From JACRCT01 sp049841135 (GTDB lineage: Bacteria; Myxococcota; Myxococcia; Myxococcales; UBA5297): a DNA stretch of 64,000 nt. The stretch spans positions 2,108,001 through 2,172,000 of the forward strand of contig JASGHK010000005.1 of the NCBI GenBank assembly GCA_049841135.1, in the 5' to 3' direction. Positions within the stretch are counted from its first letter, which is position 1; each line of letters begins with the position of its first letter. The notes beneath the pieces were generated by a model. The model saw only the letters and a list, made by a program, of their open reading frames with translations, was not told the origin of the DNA and made no database searches. Shown piece after piece: positions 11,110-19,567 of this stretch. The translations under genes were made by a program, and so were the position numbers.

Positions 11110-11898
11110 ATGACACACGCGAACACGGCACTGGCGGTGGCGGTGGCGGTCGTCGCAGTCGTGCTGCTGCTGGTGCTCGCCGGATGCACCAGCAAGGTGC
11201 CCAGAGTCGAGGGCACGCAGCTGTGGATCTACGACGCGAAGGGGACGCCGGCGCCGGGGCTGGACCTCGCCGTCGAGGTCGCCGATGCGCCCGACGAGGG
11301 CCAGGCCGCCAAGGGATGGAAGGAAGCGGCCCGGGTGAAGACCGACGCCCAGGGCCGGGCGCAGCTGCCCGCCAGCGCGGCGCTCCGGCTGGCCGTCCCG
11401 CTACCGCACGGTTCGGGTGCGCGAGGGTTCGTGAACCGGGTCCAGGTCGGCGGTGTGGCGATCCCGACCGAGCAGTCGCTGGTCGCGCACGTCGTCGTCG
11501 ACGAGCGTGGACGGGCGCTCGCCCGCCTGGCCATCGGCTCCGACGCCCTGCCCTTCGAAGCCAGGGACGCTACCTCGCGCGCCTGTTGCGCCCTGGTGCG
11601 CCGGGTCGGCCTCTCTCAGCCGTTCCTGGCGCACGTCGACCCGACGGCGCTGGGGCGCACGGTCCGGGAGGCTCTGCTCTCCGCCGGAGCGAAGGAAGGT
11701 CTGCAGCTGGTGCCGGAGGTGAGCCTGCCCTCGGACCTCGAAGCGAAGTTCGCGACCCTCCTGGGGCTCACGCTGCAGGGAGAGTACTCCTCCAAGCCCG
11801 GCGTCCCCCCATGCCGCCTCGACGCCCGGCTCTACGATGCCGCCGGCTCGGTTCCCGCAGGCTTCCGCGGCGCCGCGCCCGCAGGCCCCAACCCCTAG
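11110..11898 (+). CDS. Lipoprotein of unknown function
   Basis: 262 residues starting after GGAGG. A long hydrophobic signal ends in VLAGC, the lipobox. The mature protein begins with TQLWIYDAKGTPAPGLDLAV and later KTDAQGRAQLPASAAL, a pattern like carboxypeptidase-regulatory or transthyretin-like beta domains that ornament surface proteins. The middle has VAHVVVDERGRALARLA; two adjacent Cys (RACCALV) follow. No catalytic motif is visible. It heads a plus-strand run with three small DUF4190-like membrane proteins, so it may be cotranscribed with them. The family is not recognised. Confidence 0.7.
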   Translation: MTHANTALAVAVAVVAVVLLLVLAGCTSKVPRVEGTQLWIYDAKGTPAPGLDLAVEVADAPDEGQAAKGWKEAARVKTDAQGRAQLPASAALRLAVPLPHGSGARGFVNRVQVGGVAIPTEQSLVAHVVVDERGRALARLAIGSDALPFEARDATSRACCALVRRVGLSQPFLAHVDPTALGRTVREALLSAGAKEGLQLVPEVSLPSDLEAKFATLLGLTLQGEYSSKPGVPPCRLDARLYDAAGSVPAGFRGAAPAGPNP

Positions 11899-11934
11899 CT
11901 CCTGACGCTCCTGACGACTCTGAAGGTGCCCACC

Positions 11935-12180
11935 ATGAACTCGAACAAAGACCCCGCCCCCCTGTCCCTCCTCGCCGTGGCCGCCCTGGTGCTGTCGATG
12001 GTCTTCAGCCCGGCGGGCCTGGTCGCGGGGCTCGTCGCGCTCCGGCGGATCAACGCGGCCCACGGGATGCTGCGGGGAAAGGCCCTGGCGGTCATCGCCA
12101 TCGTGCTCTCCGCTGCAGGGATCTTCGCCGGCGTGCTGATGGCGGTCCTCGTCTTCCTCGGAATGTCCAAGTGGGTCTGA
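11935..12180 (+). CDS. DUF4190-like two-helix membrane protein
   Basis: 81 residues with two hydrophobic segments (SLLAVAALVLSMVFSPAGLV and ALAVIAIVLSAAGIFAGVLM) separated by a basic loop (ALRRINAAHGMLRGK). This is the layout of DUF4190/DUF4352-type small membrane proteins, whose function is unknown. I use ATG 11935, preceded by GAAGG; an in-frame GTG lies three codons upstream. It begins 36 nt after the lipoprotein stop and 17 nt before the next, related gene. It is clearly more diverged than the following two copies. Confidence 0.65.
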   Translation: MNSNKDPAPLSLLAVAALVLSMVFSPAGLVAGLVALRRINAAHGMLRGKALAVIAIVLSAAGIFAGVLMAVLVFLGMSKWV

Positions 12181-12197
12181 GCGACCCGGAGCCTGCC

Positions 12198-12437
12198 ATG
12201 ACCTCGTCGAAAGCCATCGCTGCCCTCATCTTCGCCTTCTTCTTCTGCCCGGCCGGCCTGGTGCTGGGCCTTCGCGCACGTCGAGAGATCGACCAGTCCG
12301 CCGGCCGCCTCCAGGGGCGCGACCTGGCCACTGCCGCCATCATCCTGTCGTCCATCTTCCTGGTGCTGAGCGTCCTCGGTGGGTTGGTGGGTGCCTGGCT
12401 GATGGTGCAAACCTCACCGGTCCCTGTCCCTACTTAG
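12198..12437 (+). CDS. DUF4190-like membrane protein, tandem copy 1
   Basis: 79 residues. Helix 1 is KAIAALIFAFFFCPAGLVLG, the loop is basic (RARREIDQSAGRLQGRDLAT) and helix 2 is AAIILSSIFLVLSVLGGLVG. It differs from the next gene at only about ten positions over 69 residues. Its last residues (VQTSPVPVPT) differ because the duplicated unit ends differently. The start follows CGGAG. Immediately downstream is a 61-nt non-coding copy of the 3' end of the neighbouring kinase gene (12444-12504), which marks it as the product of a tandem duplication. Function unknown; likely an inner-membrane protein. Confidence 0.7.
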   Translation: MTSSKAIAALIFAFFFCPAGLVLGLRARREIDQSAGRLQGRDLATAAIILSSIFLVLSVLGGLVGAWLMVQTSPVPVPT

Positions 12438-12512
12438 CGTGCGGTGCCCTCGTCGGTGACGCGCTGCTCCCGCTACGTGCGGGATCTGCGGCTCGAGCAC
12501 CCGGAGCCTCCC

Positions 12513-12725
12513 ATGACCTCGTCCAAGGCCATCGCTGCCCTCATCTTCGCCTTCTTCTTCTGGCCGGCCGGCCTCGCGCTGGGCCTTCGCGCCCGTCGAG
12601 AGATCGACGAGTCGGCGGGCCGCCTCCAGGGGCGCGGCCTGGCTACTGCCGCCATCATCCTCTCGTCCATCTTCCTGGCGCTGAGCGTCGTCGGTGGGCT
12701 GGTGGGCGCCTGGCTGATGCTGTGA
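12513..12725 (+). CDS. DUF4190-like membrane protein, tandem copy 2
   Basis: 70 residues, nearly identical to the preceding gene (KAIAALIFAFFFWPAGLALG; AAIILSSIFLALSVVGGLVG) and ending in WLML. The start follows CGGAG. It converges with the kinase gene, whose stop is 23 nt away. This is probably the ancestral position, since the intact kinase 3' end lies directly beyond it. Two predicted transmembrane helices with a basic loop; function unknown. Confidence 0.7.
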   Translation: MTSSKAIAALIFAFFFWPAGLALGLRARREIDESAGRLQGRGLATAAIILSSIFLALSVVGGLVGAWLML

Positions 12726-12747
12726 GGTGAGCGCGTGACGGGCGGCC

Positions 12748-15459
12748 TCACCTGGAGGTGGCGCCCTCGTCGGCGACGTGCTGCTCCCGCCACTGGCGGA
12801 TCTGCGGCTCGAGCACCCGGGCGTCGCGGGCCAGCAGCTCTGCGGCGGTCGCGCGGCGCAGGGCCTCGTCGGCGTCCTTTCGCTGCCAGGCCACCTGCGC
12901 GAGCGCCCACTCCGCGCGGGCGCGGACCAGCCGCAACGTCCGGCTGCGACGGTCCGCGAGCACCTCCGTCGCCAGCTGCTCGGCCCGGCCGTCCTCGCCC
13001 GTCGCCATCGCCGCCAGCGAAAGGAACGCGCCCGCCGCGAGCCGTGTGGGCGCCTCGAGGTCGTCGGCGACGGGAACCAGCGCCCGGGCTTCCTCCAGCC
13101 TGGGCGCCGCGGCCGCAGCATCGCCCGCGCGGAGCGCGAACTCGGCCTCGTACATCCTGGCGGTCCCCAGCCGCGGGTCGCCGGGCTTGAGCACCCGGTC
13201 GGCTGCCTCCCTCGAGCGGCCCAGCGCCTCGCGAGCGGCGTCCTGCCGCCCGAGGCCCAGCAGCGCCAGCGCGCGCCAGGCCTGGCCGGCGTAGGCCTGG
13301 ACGTCGTTGTCGAGGGCGGCGGCCCGCAGCGCCACGGTCTGTTCCGACACGGGCAGCAGCGCCTCCCAGTCCTCGAGCGTGTAGAGGACGTAGCCCAGCG
13401 GGTCGAGGGCCCGCAGCCGGCGCGGGTCGCCCTGCGGCAGCACCCGGCGCTGCCGCAGCTCGCAGGCCTCGAGCTCCTGGCGCGCCTCGGCGAGCCTGCC
13501 GAGGTCGGCCAGCGCCAGGGCGCGGTTGCCGGCCACCAGCTCGGTGAGCGTGTGGCTCTCGCCGTAGATGGCGCGGCGCAGCTCGAGCGCCGCGGTGTAC
13601 TCCACCAGCGCCTCCTCCAGCCGGCCCTGCTCCCACAGCGCCGCCCCCCAGCGGTTCCTCAGCTCGGCCAACCGCATCGGGGGGCTGCCCACCCGCTCCA
13701 GCTTGGCCCGCGCCAGCGCGTGCCAGCGCTCCACCGACTCCCCGGGAGCCGCGACCGCCACCAGCATCGCGTTCGAGGCGGCGGCGGCCGCCTCCTCGTC
13801 GAGCCCCGTCGAGTCGAAGAGCGCGAACGCCTCGGCACAGGAGGGCAGCGCGGCGGCCCGGTCGGTGCGGGTCTTCACCGCGCAGTCCAGGGCCAGCGCG
13901 CGAGCGAGCACTCCGGGCGCCCCCGCCGCGCGCGCTTCGGTCAAGAGCCCCGGGACCCGCCGTTCGGCCTCGCGCACCTGGAGCTGATCGCGCAGGGCCT
14001 GCGCCTGGGCGATCCGCTCGACCAGGTCCCCGTCGGCGCCCGCGCCCGCCAGGCCCGCCGCGCGTCGCGCCAGCAGCAGCGCCACGTTGGCGCACTCGCC
14101 CGGGCGCGGCAGGTTCACGCCCCTAAGGATCAGCTCGTCTGCGGGGGGCGCCGGCTCGACGCGGGCCGAGCCCAGCCAGGCCTCGGCCGCCACGCGCGAG
14201 CGCTCGAGGCACGACAGCCGGGCCTCGTCCACCCAGGCGTCCGCAGCCGCCGGCTCGCAGACGGCGTCGACCGACGCCGCGAAGGCCTGATCCCAGCGTT
14301 CGGCGACCGCGACCAGGTCGGCGCTCTGGCCGCGCTCCCAGCGCTCGACGCGGGCGCTCGTGGCCAGCGCCCTAAGCCCGCGAGCGACCGGCTCCGCGCT
14401 CCACGGGCGCAGCGCGGCGCACCTTCGGGCGCGGGCCAGCGGCCCCTTGAAGGCCCAGGCCCCGGTGCCCAGCAGCGCGCAGACCAGCACCGTGGCGGCC
14501 ACCACCCGGCGCCGCGAGCGCCGCTTCGGCCGGAAGGACTCCAGCAGCTCGTCGACCGAGCCCCAGCGGAGCCGGGGATCGGCGCTCAGGCCTCGCGCCA
14601 CGGCGGCGGCCACGTCCGCCGGCACGCCACGATCCCGCAGCTCGACTGCCACCTGCGCGGTGACGGGCGAATCCGCCGAGGTGGAGGCGTACGGACGGCT
14701 GCCGGTGAAGGCCTCGAAGCAGGTGACGCAGAAGCTGTACTGGTCGCTGGCCGCGTCCGGGGCCACCTCCCCGAAGAGCTCGGGCGCCATGTAGGCCGGC
14801 GTCCCGGCGCGCGAGGTCCGCAGCTCGCCCGACACCGGCGCCAGCCGCGCGACGCCGAAGTCGGCGAGCCGGGCCCGGCCGTCCACGCCCACCAGCACGT
14901 TGTCGGGCTTCACGTCGCGGTGGACGATGCCGATGCGGTGCGCCGCCGCCAGCGCCTCACCGACCTGCAGCAGGAGCGACACCTTGAGGGGCAGCGCTCG
15001 CGGCTCGCGCAGCCAGTCGCGCAGCGTCCCGCCCGTGGCCAGCTCCATCGCCAGGAAGAGGTAGCCCGACCACGTCCCGACGTCGAAGACCGAAACGACG
15101 TTGGGGTGCGTCAGCCGGGCCAGCAGGCGCGCCTCGGCCAAGGCATGGGCCTCCTCGCCCTCGACCCGCACCAGCTTGAGCGCGACCAGCCGCTGCAGCA
15201 CCGGGTCCTCGGCCTCGAGCACCACGCCCATCGCTCCCGCGCCGAGGGCGCGCCGCACCCGGTAGCGGCCGACGCTCTCCCCGCTGGGGGGAAGGCGGGC
15301 CGGCGCCGGGAGCGCGGACCCGGTGGCGGCCGCGGCCAGCACCTGGCGGCACTGCCGGCAGGTGTCCAGGTGCGCTTCGATGGCGGGCGAGGCGGGGCCC
15401 GCTCTGCCCGCCGCGAAGGCGAGCAGCTCGTCGTTCGACGGGTGTGCGGTGGGTTCCAC
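12748..15459 (-). CDS. Membrane Ser/Thr protein kinase with N-terminal zinc-finger and helical-repeat C-terminus
   Basis: 903 residues. An N-terminal zf-HC2-like motif (H30, then CRQC at 34-37) resembles anti-sigma factor zinc fingers. The kinase domain (about 64-300) is complete: GAGAMG loop at 73-78, VALK with Lys95, HRDVKPDN at 180-187 (Asp182) and DFG at 200-202. A basic stretch and one transmembrane segment (VVAATVLVCALLGTGAWAF) follow near 310-335. The rest is a long Ala/Leu/Arg-rich TPR-like region with repeated GRLEEALVEYTAAL-type helices. Start: GTG 15459 with GAGGG upstream; a longer frame upstream has no conserved sequence. It is divergent from a sigma factor gene 87 nt away, suggesting a kinase/anti-sigma partner for that factor. 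Confidence 0.9.
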   Translation of the reverse strand: MEPTAHPSNDELLAFAAGRAGPASPAIEAHLDTCRQCRQVLAAAATGSALPAPARLPPSGESVGRYRVRRALGAGAMGVVLEAEDPVLQRLVALKLVRVEGEEAHALAEARLLARLTHPNVVSVFDVGTWSGYLFLAMELATGGTLRDWLREPRALPLKVSLLLQVGEALAAAHRIGIVHRDVKPDNVLVGVDGRARLADFGVARLAPVSGELRTSRAGTPAYMAPELFGEVAPDAASDQYSFCVTCFEAFTGSRPYASTSADSPVTAQVAVELRDRGVPADVAAAVARGLSADPRLRWGSVDELLESFRPKRRSRRRVVAATVLVCALLGTGAWAFKGPLARARRCAALRPWSAEPVARGLRALATSARVERWERGQSADLVAVAERWDQAFAASVDAVCEPAAADAWVDEARLSCLERSRVAAEAWLGSARVEPAPPADELILRGVNLPRPGECANVALLLARRAAGLAGAGADGDLVERIAQAQALRDQLQVREAERRVPGLLTEARAAGAPGVLARALALDCAVKTRTDRAAALPSCAEAFALFDSTGLDEEAAAAASNAMLVAVAAPGESVERWHALARAKLERVGSPPMRLAELRNRWGAALWEQGRLEEALVEYTAALELRRAIYGESHTLTELVAGNRALALADLGRLAEARQELEACELRQRRVLPQGDPRRLRALDPLGYVLYTLEDWEALLPVSEQTVALRAAALDNDVQAYAGQAWRALALLGLGRQDAAREALGRSREAADRVLKPGDPRLGTARMYEAEFALRAGDAAAAAPRLEEARALVPVADDLEAPTRLAAGAFLSLAAMATGEDGRAEQLATEVLADRRSRTLRLVRARAEWALAQVAWQRKDADEALRRATAAELLARDARVLEPQIRQWREQHVADEGATSR

Positions 15460-15546
15460 GCGGCCCTCGTTCCTCCCCGTGTAACGGGGGCCCGCCACGG
15501 CGGTCAAGCATGGCTGCCGGGCCTCGGGCCGTGCCAACATGCCTGC

Positions 15547-16290
15547 ATGCTCTCCGAAGCCGAGTGGCAGCGCCTGAGCTCCGGTCCCGCCTTCGGCCTC
15601 GACCGCGCGGTTTTCGAGCGCGCGCTCGGCGAGCGCCCTCAGGCGGCCGAGCTCGACGACCTGTTCCTGGCGACGGCGGCGCTCGCGGGCGACCCGGCCG
15701 CGCAGCGCGAGGTGCTGGCCCTGTTGCACGCCGGTCGGGCCGCGGCGGCGCGCCTCGCGAGCCAAGACGACGCCCTGCTCGACGACGTGGAGCAGGAGGT
15801 GGCTCGCACCGTCCTGGCCGGCCCCATCCCCAAGCTGGCCGACTACACGGCGCAGGGGCCGCTGGCCGGCTGGCTGCGCGCGGCGCTGGTGCGCACCACG
15901 CTCAACTTGCTCAAGGCGCGGGGACGGGAGGTGGTCGAGGAGCACGTGGAGGACCTCTTCGACCGGGTGGGCGCGACCGCAGGGCTCCAGCCGTCGGACA
16001 CCGAGGTCGTGCGCGGGGCCATCCGGCAGGCGCTGGCGCGGCTCGAGCCTCGACAGCGGACGCTCTTGCGGCTGCACCACCTCGAGGCCGTCTCGCTCGA
16101 GCGCCTGGCGACCATGTTCCAGGTGCATCGGGCCACCGCGGCGCGGTGGCTCGCCGACGCGCGGGAGGAGGTGCTCGTCCGGACGCGCGAGCAGCTGTCG
16201 GCCGACCTGCGCCTGCGGCCCGAGGAGGTGGAGAGCCTGCTCTCCACCGTGCGCTCGCGGCTGGACCTGAGCTTCAAGCAGCTGCTCTAG
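15547..16290 (+). CDS. RNA polymerase sigma-70-family factor (Myxococcales-type)
   Basis: 247 residues. A region 2-like part includes DALLDDVEQEVARTVLAGPI and GWLRAALVRTTLNLLKARGR. A region 4-like C-terminal part includes LARLEPRQRTLLRLHHLEAV and LERLATMFQVHRATAARWL, a helix-turn-helix that would read the -35 box. The overall form matches sigma factors known mainly from Myxococcales rather than classical ECF factors. The ATG at 15547 follows the divergent kinase promoter region. Given the neighbour, its activity may be controlled by the zinc-finger kinase, an inference from gene order. It converges with the FIST gene, with a hairpin repeat in between. Confidence 0.85.
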   Translation: MLSEAEWQRLSSGPAFGLDRAVFERALGERPQAAELDDLFLATAALAGDPAAQREVLALLHAGRAAAARLASQDDALLDDVEQEVARTVLAGPIPKLADYTAQGPLAGWLRAALVRTTLNLLKARGREVVEEHVEDLFDRVGATAGLQPSDTEVVRGAIRQALARLEPRQRTLLRLHHLEAVSLERLATMFQVHRATAARWLADAREEVLVRTREQLSADLRLRPEEVESLLSTVRSRLDLSFKQLL

Positions 16291-16368
16291 CCAAGGCAGC
16301 AGCCGGACAAGACAGGCGGGAACCCAGTTACGACGGGGGCGAGCGGAATCGGCAAGGAGTGGGGGTTC

Positions 16369-16418
16369 GAGTTCCCCCTCTCCGCGAAGCCGGAGAGGGG
16401 GTCAGGGGGTGAGGCTCG
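16369..16418. repeat. REP-like hairpin repeat, copy A
   Basis: A 50-nt element centred on the inverted repeat CTCTCCGcgaagcCGGAGAG. It is identical over 50 nt to 54085-54134 and similar to 21316-21362. It lies between convergent sigma and FIST genes, so it may terminate both. Confidence 0.8.
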
Positions 16419-16430
16419 CCGCTACGCCGC

Positions 16431-17577
16431 CTAGCCGATCAGGAGCCCCGTCAGAGTCTGGTTCAGGTGGCCCAGCCAGCTCTCGCCGTTGGAGTGGACC
16501 CCGGCATGCACGACGTTGGAGAGCGCGGCGTGGTAGCGCTCCTCGGCGCCGGTGACCTGGGCCTCGATCATGCGGTAGGCGCAGTTGAAGAGGACGCCCG
16601 CTGCGACGGGGCGGCCCAGCGTGATCTGGGCGTCGGCGAGGGCGCGGGTCGTCGTCGCCACCAGGTCCGCGGGGTCCATCAGGCGCAGCATCATCCCATC
16701 GAGGACGGCACAGGCGACGAAGAGGCCGTCGCCCTCGACCCTAACCAGGCTGCGCAGCCAGGGCTCGCCATCGATCATCAAGCCGAGCGGGTGGCGCAGG
16801 AAGTCGGGGAAGCCGAGCTTCTCCGGCGTGGTTCCCAGCAGCTCCGCGTACCGCTTGGCCGCAGGCTGGCCGTCCAGCTCCAGCACCAGGCGGCGCGCCG
16901 GGTCGGCCTTGGTGATCTTCACGTCCCGGGCGCTGGGCACGGCGCTGCAGGTCTTGAGCACCATGAAGGGCGCGCCCATCTCCAGGACCATCAGCGCCGT
17001 CCCGTCCTCGGCCAGCTCGCTCTTGCCGGCGAAGGCGCGCACGGCCCAGGTCTTCTTGAACTGGATGTCGTCACCCGCCGAGCCGCCCACGAAGGACATC
17101 AGGGGCGCGGCGTTTCCCAGCAGCTCGTTGATCCGCTCCTCGCGGCCGCGGGCGCCCTCCACCAGCGCGAGGCCGATGTGGCGCTGCGGGTCGAGGCTGC
17201 GCAGCGGCGCGCCCAGCGCGTCGGAGAAGCTCGGTGAGCGCCGAGGCCATCGCCTCGTCGACCCCGCCCGAGGGACGCGCCAGCGCCGAGGCGCAGCGGC
17301 GGACCTTATCCGCCCCCAGCGCCAGCGCCACGGCACCGCCCTTGCCGTAGCCGCCCTCGGAGAACTCGCCGTTGCCCGAGCAGCCCACCACGTGCGCCGC
17401 GGGGAACCGCTTCGAGAGCGCCTCGCCGAGGACCTGTCCCTGGTGCTGGATGCCGGCGAAGAAGACGATGCAGCGCGGCTCGATGTCCGCCAGGCCCTTC
17501 ACGAGCTCAGCGGCGGCGGCGGCGGAATCGGTCTGGCGGGTCAGGGCGCTGGCGACGGGCTTCATCCGGGTCTCCAT
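16431..17577 (-). CDS. FIST-domain sensory protein (frame break near 17228)
   Basis: About 381 residues after joining two frames; removing one base in the GAAG at 17226-17229 links ASALTEL to SDALGAPLRSLDPQR. The N-terminal FIST part shows DIEPRCIVFFAGIQHQGQVL and VVGCSGNGEFSEGGYGKGG. The centre has INELLGNAAPLMSFVGGSAG, followed by a FIST_C-like region (DPARRLVLELDGQPAAKRYAE, GVLFNCAYRMIEAQ). FIST domains are thought to bind small ligands such as amino acids in signalling. No kinase or cyclase output domain is attached, so it would act with a separate partner. Start 17577 follows GAGGA. The small gene at 17609-17806 lies just upstream on the same strand. Confidence 0.82.
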
Positions 17578-17608
17578 GGGCAGGTCCTCGTGTCCCTTCC
17601 TCGTCCTA

Positions 17609-17806
17609 CTAGACGGAGTAGCCAAGGTCGGCCAGAGCCTTGCGGACCTCGGCTTCCAGCTCCGGCTTCTTGTCCTGCTCGGCCCGGATGTTGCGCAGGT
17701 CCACGCCGGTGCGCAGGACGAGCCGCGTGTTGATGGCCCAGAAAGGGATCGACGAGGCGGGCCCCACCAGCGACTCCAGCTTCGTCCGGATTTGGGAAAG
17801 GCTCAC
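17609..17806 (-). CDS. Small hypothetical protein upstream of FIST gene
   Basis: About 65 residues from GTG 17806 (SLSQIRTKLESLVGPAS, NTRLVLRTGVDLRNIRAEQD, ELEAEVRKALADLGYSV). It is probably alpha-helical and soluble, with no signal or membrane segment. The frame stays open to 17878 and could start earlier; neither site has a good ribosome site. Its stop lies 31 nt before the FIST start, so the two may be cotranscribed. I do not recognise a family. Confidence 0.45.
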   Translation of the reverse strand: MSLSQIRTKLESLVGPASSIPFWAINTRLVLRTGVDLRNIRAEQDKKPELEAEVRKALADLGYSV

Positions 17807-17917
17807 GCTTTGGCCCCAGGGGAAGTGGCGACTCCAGTCTTGTACCGATTGCTCGCCGGGGTTTTCAAGCAGACACACAGAGGGGGGAGCAGGCCCTCCC
17901 CTCCCCTCCCCTTCACT

Positions 17918-18340
17918 TCAGCAGACCGCCTTGCGCAGCGCGTCGACCGCCGGGTCCTCGTAGTCGGAGGCGATGGCCACCTCGAGCTTCTCGAGCGTCC
18001 GGGTCTCGAAGGCCCAGCCGGCCTCCGCGCCCTTGTCGAAGAGGTGGAGCTCGAGGGACTGGCCCTCGAGCGTCGCCTTCCAGCCCGCCTGGTGGCCCTC
18101 GGAGACGAGCGTGAGCTTCGCCGGTCGATGGGCGGCCGCGAGCAGGTGCGGCAGCGTCGCCGGGCTGATGCGAACGGTGACCGCGACGGTCTGCAGGCGC
18201 GGCCAGGCGAGGACGGCTTCGCCGAACGCGGGGAGGTCGTAATAGCCCCAGTCGAGCTCGACGCGCTGCAGCTTGGGGAAGAGATCGCCGCGGGAGAAGA
18301 AGGCGCGCTCCTCGGGCAGCAGCTCGCGCGCGGCCGGGCC
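17918..18340 (-). pseudogene. Truncated LRR-like protein fragment
   Basis: An open frame of about 140 codons with protein-like sequence but no start codon near its beginning; a stop lies directly upstream at 18341-18343. Leucine-rich-repeat-like phrases are visible: FPKLQRVELDW, WPRLQTVAVTV, PAKLTLVSEG and TLEKLEVAIA. It resembles the C-terminal LRR-like part that follows TIGR02996 domains, as in the gene at 39648-41197. Most likely it is the 3' remnant of a longer gene whose 5' part is lost, or it is cut by a nonsense change. Confidence 0.5.
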
Positions 18341-18447
18341 CTATACGGCAAGCCGCACGGCGAAGAGGGTGGTGGCGCGGGGCTCCTGGGAGGCGCCCGA
18401 GCATGCTTCTGCGCGAACCGGCGGAAAGGGGCGGCTCGCCACGTGCG

Positions 18448-19374
18448 TCAGAGGTTGATGCCGAGGTTGAGGCTGCCCAGGACCAGCATGGTCTCCGAGT
18501 ACGGCTTGCCTCGGATGTCGGTCCAGGCCCACGAGACCCCGGGTTTGACGTAGAAGCCGCCGGCGATGGTGATCGGCACCGCCGCCGAGACCTGGACGTC
18601 GAAGCGGTTGAACTTGGAGGTCGGCGTGGTGGTGTCGATGAACTGCTTGTAGCCAAGCGTCGCGGCGAGGGCGAGCGCGACGCGGTCGTTGAAGGTGAGG
18701 GTCTTGCCGACGGTGGGGTTGATGTAGACGTAGCGGTAGGCGGCCACCGCGTCCTGGACCCCGTGGTAGTAGGACACGCGCAGGCCGAGGTCGACCACCG
18801 TCGGGAAGGTCAGGAAGATCGCCGGCTCGAGGTAGGTGGGCACGTCGGTCCCGGCCGTCGCCTTCTTGGCGAAGGGGTAGAGGTAGGCGGTGAAGCCGAC
18901 CCCGCCGCTCAGGTTCCCGGCCAGCGTGTGGCTGTAGTTGACGATCAGGTCCGACTCGCAGCCGATGCCCGAGTCGATCACCGAGCCCAGGTTGTCGCCC
19001 AGGAACTGGTAGGCGCCCCAGTAGCCGAGGGACAGACCGGTCTTGCCCACGGTCCAGGTGATGCTCGGGGCGAGGAACGCGTGCGGGTTCCACTGCGAGT
19101 CCTTCTGGAACATGTTCCAGCCGCGGAAGACGTAGGCGGTGGAGGCGCCCAGGTCGAGCGAGAGGCCGATGCTCGAGCTCTCGTCCGCTGCCGACTGCGC
19201 CTCCGGAGTTTCAGCCGGCGCCGCAACCGGGGCGGCCGCGGGAGTCGAATCCGAAGTCGGAGTCGTGGCCGGAAGAGCCTGGGTGGCGGGAGCCGAGGCC
19301 TCCTCCGCTGCAGCGCCGCCGGGCGGCAGGAGGTTGACGAGCGCCGCGACGGCGAAAGCCAGGCTGCGTTTCAT
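18448..19374 (-). CDS. Outer-membrane porin-like protein, Gcw_chp/TorF type
   Basis: 308 residues. A cleavable signal peptide (MKRSLAFAVAALVNLLPPGG) is followed by an Ala/Pro/Thr-rich linker to about residue 65. The beta-barrel part opens with LSLDLGASTAYVFRGWNMF, the hallmark start of the Gcw_chp (TorF putative porin) family. Alternating aromatic strands follow (LSLGYWGAYQFL, VGFTAYLYPFAKK, FYVKPGVSWAWTD). It ends in LGSLNLGINL, compatible with a terminal barrel strand. Start 19374 has GGAGG seven bases upstream. It probably forms a channel in the outer membrane; the substrate cannot be told. Confidence 0.82.
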   Translation of the reverse strand: MKRSLAFAVAALVNLLPPGGAAAEEASAPATQALPATTPTSDSTPAAAPVAAPAETPEAQSAADESSSIGLSLDLGASTAYVFRGWNMFQKDSQWNPHAFLAPSITWTVGKTGLSLGYWGAYQFLGDNLGSVIDSGIGCESDLIVNYSHTLAGNLSGGVGFTAYLYPFAKKATAGTDVPTYLEPAIFLTFPTVVDLGLRVSYYHGVQDAVAAYRYVYINPTVGKTLTFNDRVALALAATLGYKQFIDTTTPTSKFNRFDVQVSAAVPITIAGGFYVKPGVSWAWTDIRGKPYSETMLVLGSLNLGINL

Positions 19375-19567
19375 GGAGGTTCCTCCGTGTCGAGGTGCCC
19401 GGCCGTGAGGCGTCGACGACGAGGGCCCTCGCGACGACGCCGCCGCTCGAGGCGGTAGGCGCAGGTCGTGACGGAGGATAGGGAAGGCGTTTGAGGAACA
19501 GGCGAGGTCTCTGCGAGGGTTCGGTGAGGGGCGCGTGTCCTGTCGGCTCACCGAAGATCGATGACGC

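Larger units (their letters stand above)
12184..12814 (+). repeat. ~315-bp segmental tandem duplication
   Basis: Unit 1 (12184-12498) and unit 2 (12499-12814) each carry a DUF4190-like gene followed by the 3' end of the kinase gene. The kinase tail in unit 1 (12444-12504) matches 12761-12820 at roughly 54 of 61 positions. All three boundaries (12184, 12499, 12815) have the hexamer ACCCGG, so the duplication probably used that microhomology. Confidence 0.8.

Noticed and set aside
4540..11118. A 2,192-codon minus-strand frame antisense to the giant Cys-rich gene
   Set aside because: It is low-complexity Gly/Ala/Val/Arg text mirroring the plus-strand repeats, with no start signal. The plus strand has Cys spacing, domains, a lipobox and a terminator.
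15460..16128. N-terminal extension of the kinase to 16128
   Set aside because: The extra 220 residues overlap the sigma gene on the other strand and show no conserved pattern; a GTG with a ribosome site lies at 15459.
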